Of a stretch of DNA of 64,000 bases, positions 1-7,415 are shown in pieces. Each line of letters starts with the position of its first letter. Positions within the stretch are counted from its first letter, which is position 1. The notes under the pieces were generated by a model. That model made no database searches and was not told the DNA's origin. It saw only the letters and a list, made by a program, of their open reading frames with translations. Position numbers and translations under genes: made by a program. The stretch is from HXMU1420-13 sp965601825 (lineage in GTDB: Bacteria; Bacteroidota; Rhodothermia; Balneolales; Balneolaceae): NCBI GenBank assembly GCA_965601825.1, contig OZ271839.1, positions 2,418,001 to 2,482,000 of the forward strand, written 5' to 3'.

Positions 1-1556
1 GTAAGTTGATCAAGCATAATGGTTGCAGCATCATAGCCTATATAAGCAAACTGGTTTGGATCAGTCTGAAATCGAATCCTAAATTCTGATATAAATTCTC
101 TGGACTCCGAACTACTTGTGTCAATATCAAAAGTTCTGGTGAAATATAAATTCGTTGAGTCGAGTCTACGAACCTCCATGTCAACTTCTTGCCACTCTTC
201 CGATCCGAATATGGCAACATCGCTTCTCATGGCTTCTAAATCTGTAAGTAGACTCTCAATTAAAGTCTGAGCAATAGTCCCTGTAAATGGTGCATATATA
301 GCTTTTACCATTGCAACAGAATCCAGTGTATCTGTTGTGAAGAACTGTGTGTAATCACGAATATCGTAACCTAGTTCTTCAAAATTTTCTTCGAAATAAT
401 ATTCCACATATCCACCCAAACGTTCAGCTTCATGACGAAAAGCTCTAGCTGCAGGGGCTCCTAAAGATCTGGCCTCAGCAATTACGCCAAGTGTATCGTA
501 TCCTAATGCAATCGCTTCACGTGCCATTATTTTGCCTTGAGTACCAAATGCAGGATTCAATTGGAAAACAAAGTTATTGTACAAATCCAGGCTATCAGCA
601 TTTGCAAGTGGAAGAAGAATTGGGATTTCATATTCTTCTGCAAGATTTGAGAAGTCTTTTGCGACCTGTGAAAACATTGGACCAATTATAGCATCTACAT
701 TTTCTTTAAACACAAAGTCAGAAATGATTGCCTCAGGTGATATAACACCTGTGTTTGTACTTCTATAAGTTATAAAAGCTTTTTGATCAGCGTTTTCTCG
801 ATTAAATTGTTCAATAGCAACCTGAATACCATAATACAGATGTTGAGGGATATCATATTCTAAAGATTCAAATTCAAACTCAGGTAGAACTACGCCAATA
901 TTATAAGCCATTCCACGTGGTGCAGAATATGGATAATTTGCACGAACTCGATTCGAATAAGAAACAGAATCAGATAATTGAGTTTTGATTCTATTTAATC
1001 TTAGTGGATTGGAAGAAACTGCTGATTCTTCATACAAATCAAGTAATAATGTTGCAGTTGTAAATTCAACCTTATCTAAGGAAAACTCCAGTATATCTAA
1101 TCGAATTTCATCTTCAGAAACAGATTTAAAAACTTCAAACCTTTGATTAGGTGTTAGAAACCCAATGATATCACCATACATTAGTTCTGCTGATCTTTTA
1201 ATTGGTGATGGAGGGCTAGTTAGACTTATCTCATGCAACACTTCTAATGCGTTTGCAAAGTTTCTAAGTTGAAATTGAGCAAGTGCTGTTGTGTACATCG
1301 CATCGAAATACCAATCTTCGTTTTCGGCCAGATCAAAATCACGAAGTACATTAATTGCTTTTAGATAGTTACGTTCTGCAAAATGACTTTTACCAAGGAA
1401 AAGTTGTGATTCTTGCCCATCAACACGTTCAAATACGAAAATAGCTCGTTCGAAATCACCTTGTTCATAAAGGTCTTTCCCCATTTCAATTGATTGTGCA
1501 AATGTTGCTTGAATGAAAACAAGCCCTAGGAATAATGTGGTAAGTATTTTTTTCAT
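1..1556 (-). CDS. TPR plus periplasmic-binding-fold protein, LpoA/YraM-like (3' end cut by window edge)
   Basis: The frame is open from the ATG at 1556 to the window edge, giving 518 codons with no stop, so the C-terminus lies outside. The first ~21 residues look like a Sec signal peptide (MKKILTTLFLG..., then ATFAQS). There is no lipobox cysteine. Residues ~25-150 read as TPR-like helical repeats (YEQGDFERAIFVFE, YLKAINVLRDF). From ~200 on, the sequence resembles a type I periplasmic-binding (leucine-binding-like) fold: IGVVLPEFE, GIQVAIEQFN, AIIGPMFS, IPILLPLAN, YIGYDAATIML. TPR followed by this fold is the layout of the LpoA/YraM group, whose E. coli member activates PBP1A, but the function here could be ligand sensing instead. 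It lies 46 nt after guaA with no clear terminator between, so co-transcription is possible. Confidence 0.75.
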   Translation of the reverse strand, partial: MKKILTTLFLGLVFIQATFAQSIEMGKDLYEQGDFERAIFVFERVDGQESQLFLGKSHFAERNYLKAINVLRDFDLAENEDWYFDAMYTTALAQFQLRNFANALEVLHEISLTSPPSPIKRSAELMYGDIIGFLTPNQRFEVFKSVSEDEIRLDILEFSLDKVEFTTATLLLDLYEESAVSSNPLRLNRIKTQLSDSVSYSNRVRANYPYSAPRGMAYNIGVVLPEFEFESLEYDIPQHLYYGIQVAIEQFNRENADQKAFITYRSTNTGVISPEAIISDFVFKENVDAIIGPMFSQVAKDFSNLAEEYEIPILLPLANADSLDLYNNFVFQLNPAFGTQGKIMAREAIALGYDTLGVIAEARSLGAPAARAFRHEAERLGGYVEYYFEENFEELGYDIRDYTQFFTTDTLDSVAMVKAIYAPFTGTIAQTLIESLLTDLEAMRSDVAIFGSEEWQEVDMEVRRLDSTNLYFTRTFDIDTSSSESREFISEFRIRFQTDPNQFAYIGYDAATIMLDQL

Positions 1557-1602
1557 GCAGATATTTTTGCTCTCTTACACCAATTTTCTTTAGAAATGTT
1601 CT

Positions 1603-3150
1603 TTATTCCCACTCAATTGTTGCAGGAGGTTTTGAACTAATATCGTAAACGACTCGATTAATGCCCTTTATTTCATTAATTATACGATTAGATACATGTG
1701 CCTGGAATTCATACGGAAGATGCGCCCAATCAGCAGTCATACCATCAAGACTGGTAACAGCGCGTAAAGCGACTGTAAATTCATATGTTCTTTCATCGCC
1801 CATTACACCTACGCTTTGAACAGGCAACAAAACAACTAATGCTTGCCAGACTTCACTGTATAAGTGATGAGCTTTTAATTCATCAATAAAGATTTTATCG
1901 GCATCTCTAAGAAGATCAAGCTTATCTTTACTTAAATCTCCAATTACACGAATTCCTAAACCAGGTCCTGGGAATGGATGTCTGGCAATGAAATGCTCAG
2001 GGATTCCAAGTGCACGGCCAACTTCGCGAACCTCATCTTTAAATAACTCACGAACCGGCTCAATAAGATCCAACTTCATTGTATCTGGTAATCCACCAAC
2101 ATTATGATGTGATTTAATAGTAGCCGAAGGTCCTTTAAAAGAAACACTTTCTATTACATCAGGATAGAGAGTTCCTTGAGCCAGATATTTGAAATCGGAG
2201 TCATGACCAATTTCTTCTTCAAATACATCAATGAAAGTTACACCTATGATCTTGCGCTTAGTCTCCGGGTCAGAAACTCCATCAAGACGCTCCATAAACA
2301 AATCAGTTGCATTAACACCTCTTACAGGTAAATGTAAGTCACGTGTATACAGATGAAGAACATCTTCAAATTCATTTTTTCTGAGCAGACCGTTATCAAC
2401 AAACACGCATTCTAATTGGTCGCCAATCGCCTTGTGAATTAGAGTTGCAACAACTGTTGAGTCTACGCCGCCTGATAGGGCGCATAAAACTTTGTCTGAA
2501 CCCACCTTTGCCCGAATTGCTTCTATCTGCTCATCAATAAATGAGGCTGCAGTCCAGTCTCCAGATAATCCACATATTTCAAATGCAAAATTCCTGAGTA
2601 ATTGCTTTCCACAATCCGTGTGTGCTACTTCAGGATGAAATTGCACACCATAAATTGCCTTTTCTATATGACGAACAGCAGCAACATCTGCGTTGGCTGT
2701 GTGTCCAATAATCTCATAAGAAGAAGGTAGTTCATGAATATGATCACCATGACTCATCCAAACTACTGAACCGTCTTCGATCTCCTTTAGAAGATCACTC
2801 GAATTATCAATAATCAGGTGGGCACGACCATATTCACGTTTTTCAGCCTTATCAACACTTCCGGGAATTTCAGTATGAGCTAGCAATTGAAGCCCATAAC
2901 AGACGCCAAGAATTGGGACATCCCATTCCAATAATTCTTGCTGAAGATGTGGAGCGCCATCATCGTTAACGCTCATCGGTCCGCCAGAAAGGATAACACC
3001 ACGTGGCTGAGGAGTAAGAACCTCTTTCAGATCAACGTTATAAGGGTGTATCTCACAATAAATATTAAATTCGCGGAGTCTTCTTGCGATTAATTGTGTG
3101 AATTGAGAACCGTAATCAAGAATTAAGATCCATTCGCTATGTCGACTCAT
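1603..3150 (-). CDS. guaA: GMP synthase (glutamine-hydrolysing)
   Basis: A 515-residue protein of normal family length that amidates XMP to GMP, the last step of guanine nucleotide synthesis. The N-terminal class I glutamine amidotransferase has catalytic C84 in GVCYGLQ and the His/Glu pair H172/E174 in QFHPE. The ATP pyrophosphatase domain has the PP-loop SGGVDS at 226-231. The C-terminal dimerisation part ends PPATIEWE, the usual GuaA terminus. All key residues are present. It starts 12 nt downstream of the gcvH stop, so it is probably the distal gene of the efp-accB-accC-gcvH run. There is no upstream leader that could hold a guanine riboswitch. Confidence 0.98.
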   Translation of the reverse strand: MSRHSEWILILDYGSQFTQLIARRLREFNIYCEIHPYNVDLKEVLTPQPRGVILSGGPMSVNDDGAPHLQQELLEWDVPILGVCYGLQLLAHTEIPGSVDKAEKREYGRAHLIIDNSSDLLKEIEDGSVVWMSHGDHIHELPSSYEIIGHTANADVAAVRHIEKAIYGVQFHPEVAHTDCGKQLLRNFAFEICGLSGDWTAASFIDEQIEAIRAKVGSDKVLCALSGGVDSTVVATLIHKAIGDQLECVFVDNGLLRKNEFEDVLHLYTRDLHLPVRGVNATDLFMERLDGVSDPETKRKIIGVTFIDVFEEEIGHDSDFKYLAQGTLYPDVIESVSFKGPSATIKSHHNVGGLPDTMKLDLIEPVRELFKDEVREVGRALGIPEHFIARHPFPGPGLGIRVIGDLSKDKLDLLRDADKIFIDELKAHHLYSEVWQALVVLLPVQSVGVMGDERTYEFTVALRAVTSLDGMTADWAHLPYEFQAHVSNRIINEIKGINRVVYDISSKPPATIEWE

Positions 3151-3162
3151 TTAATATTCTCT

Positions 3163-3543
3163 TTATGCAGTGATTTCTGAATAAGCGTCAGCTGATAATA
3201 ATCCTTCAAGTTGAGAAGGGTCTGAGATTTTCATTTTAATCATCCAACCTTCACCATAAGGATCGTCATTTACAATTTCAGGATTGTCTTCTAATGCTTC
3301 GTTTAACTCAATTACTTCTCCATCAACAGGTGCATAAAGATCTGATACAGTTTTAACTGCTTCTACAGTACCAAAGGTATCATCCTGTGAGAAATCAGAA
3401 CCAACATCTTCTAACTCAACAAATACTATATCACCAAGTTCACCTTGAGCAAAATCAGTAATACCAATAGTTACTGTTCCATCGCCGTTATCACGAATCC
3501 ACTCATGTTCTTTGGTGTATTTCAATTCAGAAGGGGTGCTCAT
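3163..3543 (-). CDS. gcvH: glycine cleavage system H protein
   Basis: A 126-residue lipoyl carrier that shuttles the aminomethyl group between the P, T and L proteins. The lipoylation site is K64 in GTVEAVKTVSDLYAPV, and the N-terminal KEHEW block is typical of H protein. Its ATG overlaps the accC stop by 4 nt (ATGA), so translation is likely coupled to biotin carboxylase. No gcvT or gcvP lies nearby. The unusual pairing places two swinging-arm carriers, biotinyl AccB and lipoyl GcvH, in one transcription unit. H protein is also the lipoyl relay to other dehydrogenases in several bacteria, which may be its main role here (inference). Confidence 0.96.
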   Translation of the reverse strand: MSTPSELKYTKEHEWIRDNGDGTVTIGITDFAQGELGDIVFVELEDVGSDFSQDDTFGTVEAVKTVSDLYAPVDGEVIELNEALEDNPEIVNDDPYGEGWMIKMKISDPSQLEGLLSADAYSEITA

Positions 3544-4895
3544 TCTTTTTCCTCTGGTTTAAAGTTGAAAGATGTTTCTAAGTATTTTGTTGTAATTGAT
3601 CCTGCATTAAAGTTCGGATCATCTAATAATTGAAGATGATATGGAATTGTAGTTTTAATGCCCTCAATAATAAACTCTTCCAAAGCTCGCTTCATTTTCA
3701 CTATTGCTTGTTCTCTGGTTGGCGCAGTAACAATCAGCTTTGCTATCATTGAATCATAAAAAGGAGGGATTCTATATCCTGAATAAGCGTGAGTGTCTAA
3801 ACGAACACCATGACCTCCGGGAGGATGAAATACAGTGATTTCACCTGCAGATGGTCTAAATCCGTGAGCGGGATCTTCAGCATTTATTCTGCATTCAATT
3901 GAATGCCCTTCTAATTCGACTTTCATATCAGCTATTGATTCACCTGAAGCAATCTTGATTTGTTCTTCAATTAAATCATAACCTGTAATTTCTTCTGTAA
4001 CCGGATGTTCAACCTGAATACGAGTATTCATCTCCATGAAGTAGAAATTTCTATCATCATCAACCAGAAACTCTACAGTTCCTGCACCCTCATAGTTTAC
4101 AGATTTTGCTGCATTCACAGCTGCAAGTCCCATTTCTTCACGTAATTCAGGTGTTGAAAGAGGAGAAGGAGCTTCCTCTAAAATCTTTTGGTGCCTTCTT
4201 TGTGATGAGCAGTCTCTTTCACCTAGATGTACTGCATTACCGTGTTGATCAGCTAATACCTGAATCTCAACATGATGTGGATTCTTTACAAATCGCTCGA
4301 TATAAACTTCCGGATTGTTAAATGCACTAGCAGCTTCACTAGAACACATTTCAAAGTTCTTTTTTAATTCAGAAGCTTCTTCTACGACACGCATTCCGCG
4401 CCCGCCTCCACCGGCAGATGCCTTAATAATGACCGGGTATCCAATTTGTTTGCATACTTTTTCGGCGTCTTTGAAGGTTTTAACTACACCATCACTGCCA
4501 GGTACAACTGGTACCTTGTTTGCAATCATAGTTGCTTTTGCAACTGCTTTATCACCCATTTTTGAAATCGCTTCAGGTGATGGACCGATAAATTTAAGAT
4601 CGTGTTCAGCACAAATACGTGAGAATTCAGCATTCTCTGCTAAAAAACCATAACCGGGATGTATAGCTTCAGCGTTTGTGATCTCTGCAGCTGCAAGAAT
4701 ACTTTGAATTTTCAGGTAACTGTCTTTACTAGCTGGTGGGCCAATACAAACTGCTTCGTCTGCGAATTTAACATGTAAACTATCGGCATCTGCAGTTGAG
4801 TAAACAGCAACTGTTTTAATGCCAAGTTCCTTACATGTTCGAATAATTCGAAGTGCGATTTCACCACGGTTCGCAATCAGAATTTTATTAAACAT
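3540..4895 (-). CDS. accC: acetyl-CoA carboxylase, biotin carboxylase subunit
   Basis: A 451-residue protein of standard length that carboxylates the biotin on AccB using ATP and bicarbonate, the first half of malonyl-CoA formation for fatty acid synthesis. It starts MFNKILIANRGEIA, the family signature. ATP-grasp features are visible: K158 and the glycine loop 162-167 (AGGGGRG), and the metal/carboxylate block EMNTRIQVEHPVTE with E288, N290 and R292. The gene begins 6 nt after accB and overlaps gcvH, so it sits in a tight operon. The carboxyltransferase genes accA and accD are not in this window. Confidence 0.98.
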   Translation of the reverse strand: MFNKILIANRGEIALRIIRTCKELGIKTVAVYSTADADSLHVKFADEAVCIGPPASKDSYLKIQSILAAAEITNAEAIHPGYGFLAENAEFSRICAEHDLKFIGPSPEAISKMGDKAVAKATMIANKVPVVPGSDGVVKTFKDAEKVCKQIGYPVIIKASAGGGGRGMRVVEEASELKKNFEMCSSEAASAFNNPEVYIERFVKNPHHVEIQVLADQHGNAVHLGERDCSSQRRHQKILEEAPSPLSTPELREEMGLAAVNAAKSVNYEGAGTVEFLVDDDRNFYFMEMNTRIQVEHPVTEEITGYDLIEEQIKIASGESIADMKVELEGHSIECRINAEDPAHGFRPSAGEITVFHPPGGHGVRLDTHAYSGYRIPPFYDSMIAKLIVTAPTREQAIVKMKRALEEFIIEGIKTTIPYHLQLLDDPNFNAGSITTKYLETSFNFKPEEKE

Positions 4896-4901
4896 GTAAG
4901 T

Positions 4902-5378
4902 CTAGTTTTTTTCGATAATAAATAATGGTTGATCAAATTCAACCGGAGTTCCATCTGTAACAAGAATTTCACGGATGGTCCCACCGAATTCGGCTTCGAT
5001 TTCATTCATGATCTTCATTGCTTCAATGATGCAAAGTGTTTGTCCCTTCTTAACAACATCACCAACCTTACAAAATGCATCAGACTCTGGAGATGGTGCC
5101 TGATAGAATGTTCCAACTATAGGAGATTTCATTGTATCACCTTTTGCAGCAGAAGGTGCGGCAGGTGTTTCAGTTGGTGCTGCCGGAGTTGAAGGTGCCA
5201 TTGCAGGAACAGGAGGAATAACTGCAGGAGCTGCTGCTACTGGCTGGGTGTATGTAACCTGCTCGATAGCGCCTGTTTTTTTAACTTTGATTTTAAAATC
5301 TCCTTCTTCGATGGAAACTTCGTTTACATCACTATCAGAGATCATGTTTAGAATATTCTTTATCAGTTTTAAATCCAT
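4902..5378 (-). CDS. accB: biotin carboxyl carrier protein of acetyl-CoA carboxylase
   Basis: A 158-residue BCCP. The N-terminal helical part (1-35) contacts AccC in homologues. Residues ~42-78 are a Pro/Ala-rich flexible linker (repeated AAP/APT units). The C-terminal biotinyl domain carries the modified lysine K122 in EAMKIMNEI. The residue after the lysine is Ile rather than the Met of E. coli, a substitution accepted in this family. It is followed after 6 nt by accC and preceded by efp at 6 nt, the conserved efp-accB-accC order seen in many phyla. Confidence 0.98.
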   Translation of the reverse strand: MDLKLIKNILNMISDSDVNEVSIEEGDFKIKVKKTGAIEQVTYTQPVAAAPAVIPPVPAMAPSTPAAPTETPAAPSAAKGDTMKSPIVGTFYQAPSPESDAFCKVGDVVKKGQTLCIIEAMKIMNEIEAEFGGTIREILVTDGTPVEFDQPLFIIEKN

Positions 5379-5384
5379 GAGATA

Positions 5385-5954
5385 TTATTTTGCGCGTTCG
5401 ATGTAAGTTCCGGTTCTGGTATCAACCCGGATTTTTTCTCCTTCTTGAATGAATAGAGGCACATTAACAACTGCGCCTGAATCAAGAGTAGCTGGTTTCG
5501 AGCCACCTTGAGCTGTATCTCCCTTTACGCCAGGATCTGTTTGAGCAATGGTTAGGACAAGATGATCCGGTGGTTCAGCGTATAAAACTTGCTCATCATC
5601 TGCATTAAAGAGCACCTTACAGTTTTGTCCTTCAATAAGATAATCCTGACGCTCTACCTGGTTAGGTGAAATTGGAATCTGTTCGTAGGTCTCATTATTC
5701 ATGAAATAGAACATTGATCCATCGTTGTATAAATACTGATACTCTCGATTTTCTACACGGATAGATTCACTTTTCTCACCTGATCTCCATGTTTTATCAA
5801 TATTTTTTCCGTTTAGAATACCTTTTAACTTAGTTCTCACAAAGGCAGGACCCTTTCCGGGTTTCACGTGCTGAAATTCTGTAATAGAATACAATTCGCC
5901 ATCTAAATTCAGAACAAGACCGTTTCTGAAATCAGCGGTAGAAACTTTTGCCAT
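5385..5954 (-). CDS. efp: translation elongation factor P
   Basis: A 189-residue factor that relieves ribosome stalling at polyproline stretches. The tip loop of domain I reads KPGKGPA with K34 at the position that is beta-lysylated in E. coli EF-P, so the tip is lysine-type rather than the arginine-type that is rhamnosylated. EpmA/EpmB are not in this window, so the modification state is unknown. It is the first gene of a tight minus-strand operon with accB (6 nt gap) and accC. A ribosome-binding sequence GGAGTT lies upstream of the ATG, and a promoter-like pair of boxes lies at 5982-6012. Polyproline clients in this window include both TonB proteins. Confidence 0.97.
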   Translation of the reverse strand: MAKVSTADFRNGLVLNLDGELYSITEFQHVKPGKGPAFVRTKLKGILNGKNIDKTWRSGEKSESIRVENREYQYLYNDGSMFYFMNNETYEQIPISPNQVERQDYLIEGQNCKVLFNADDEQVLYAEPPDHLVLTIAQTDPGVKGDTAQGGSKPATLDSGAVVNVPLFIQEGEKIRVDTRTGTYIERAK

Positions 5955-5981
5955 TAATTTTTAACTCCGTTTATAGTTGCG

Positions 5982-6012
5982 CAAAAATAGGGGGTGCAGC
6001 GCTGTTTAACAA
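5982..6012 (-). promoter_or_regulatory. putative Bacteroidota-type promoter for efp-accBC
   Basis: On the minus strand a -7-type box TATTTTTG (5982-5989, consensus TAnnTTTG) is preceded by TTG (6010-6012) with 20 nt between. This would place the transcript start near 5975, about 20 nt before the efp ATG. The match is to the known Bacteroides/Flavobacterium primary sigma consensus. Use by this organism is inferred. Confidence 0.5.
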
Positions 6013-6017
6013 GTTGT

Positions 6018-7364
6018 TTATATGAAATTGGACACGATATTGTAAAGAATTGCAGCAGGGCAAATTATGTAGATAAATACCGGCCATACTTTTGAAAACA
6101 AACTTGCCTTAACTCCCGCGAATCCATGTTCCATTTCACCTAGAGCAGAATCCGTTCTCCAAACAAAGGCAACAAAAATACAGGTTAAAAATCCACCTAT
6201 TGGTAAGCCAAGATTACTGAAGATATAATCGAAATGACCAATAAGAGAAGGGTAGAAAGCAATAATAATTGATAACGCTGTAACTCCTAGTCCAACACTC
6301 CAAGCTGCTTTTTTACGAGGTACAGCATGTTCGTCAATAACATAAGCTACAGGAACCTCCAGTAGAGAAATTGTTGATGTTAGTGCAGCAATGCTCAAAA
6401 GGAGGAAAAAGACAACACCCACTAATAATCCGACAAATCCACCAATTGAATGAAATAGTGCAGGAAGAATTTGGAATACTAAGTCAGTACTAGAGGCTAG
6501 TGAACCACCAACAAAAATTTCAATACCAGCAGCTTGAGCTGCATACATTGCAGGAAGTATAAGGAGACCAGCTAGAAATGCAATTCCAACATCAGCCAGA
6601 GTTACAAATGCAGCAGCTTGTGGAATGTTTTCTTTTTTACTTAGATAAGAACCATATGTGATTAATGCACCCATCCCTAATGAAAGAGAAAAGAATGCCT
6701 GTCCCATTGCGGAGAAAATTAATCGAGCATTAATTTTGCTGAAGTCCGGTAAAAGATACTCACGAACACCATTCATAGCACCAGGCTGAGTGAGTACATA
6801 AACTATCATAATTATGATGATACCTATTAAAAGAGGCATCATTGTTTTTGTAGCTTTCTCGATGCCATCACTCACACCACCAGTGATGATTTTGATGGTT
6901 GCTAGCATAAAAACAGCTGCAATAATGGCATTTTTAAATCCATTGCCGGTATCTGATAACCAGTCTGCTGCGGCACTCCAGCCCAGAAAATGGAAAATCT
7001 CTTCAAAGGCAAAGCCAAATGCCCAGCCGGCAATTACTGAATAAAAGGAGAGGATCATGACACCGCAGATAACTCCCCAAAGACCTACAAGAGGAAAGAA
7101 TTTATTTGAGGAGAGTGCTTTAAATGCACCAACTGGATTTTTACCCGATTTTCTTCCAATGGATAATTCAGCAACCATAACAGGGAAGCCAATCAAAAAG
7201 GTACAGAGGAGATATATGATTAAATAGGCACCACCACCTTCAGTGGCTACTTTTGTGGGGAATCCCCAAATGTTTCCTAGACCAACAGCAGAACCTGCCG
7301 CTGCTAAAATAAAGCCTAATTTTGAATTCCAGGATCCACGTTCCGTAGATGATGATACTGCCAA
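6018..7364 (-). CDS. sodium-dependent transporter of the NSS/SNF family (LeuT fold)
   Basis: A 448-residue polytopic membrane protein. TM1 carries the NSS signature GSAVGLGNIWGFP, the broken helix that binds sodium and substrate, followed by GGGAYLIIYL. About 11 membrane spans are visible, the bacterial MhsT/TyrT-like count. It probably imports an amino acid with sodium, but the substrate cannot be read from sequence. The start is a TTG at 7364, chosen because the minus strand has a strong GGAGG seven to eight bases upstream and the signature motif begins at residue ~23. The GH13 gene ends 51 nt upstream and efp follows after 63 nt. Confidence 0.93.
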   Translation of the reverse strand: MAVSSSTERGSWNSKLGFILAAAGSAVGLGNIWGFPTKVATEGGGAYLIIYLLCTFLIGFPVMVAELSIGRKSGKNPVGAFKALSSNKFFPLVGLWGVICGVMILSFYSVIAGWAFGFAFEEIFHFLGWSAAADWLSDTGNGFKNAIIAAVFMLATIKIITGGVSDGIEKATKTMMPLLIGIIIIMIVYVLTQPGAMNGVREYLLPDFSKINARLIFSAMGQAFFSLSLGMGALITYGSYLSKKENIPQAAAFVTLADVGIAFLAGLLILPAMYAAQAAGIEIFVGGSLASSTDLVFQILPALFHSIGGFVGLLVGVVFFLLLSIAALTSTISLLEVPVAYVIDEHAVPRKKAAWSVGLGVTALSIIIAFYPSLIGHFDYIFSNLGLPIGGFLTCIFVAFVWRTDSALGEMEHGFAGVKASLFSKVWPVFIYIICPAAILYNIVSNFI

Positions 7365-7415
7365 GAGATTTCCTCCAATATGTTATGATGATGAGCGGAG
7401 AAAATATCCAAAAGA

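Noticed and set aside
3160..3600. Glycine riboswitch for gcvH
   Set aside because: gcvH has no leader because its start overlaps the accC stop, leaving no room for an aptamer.
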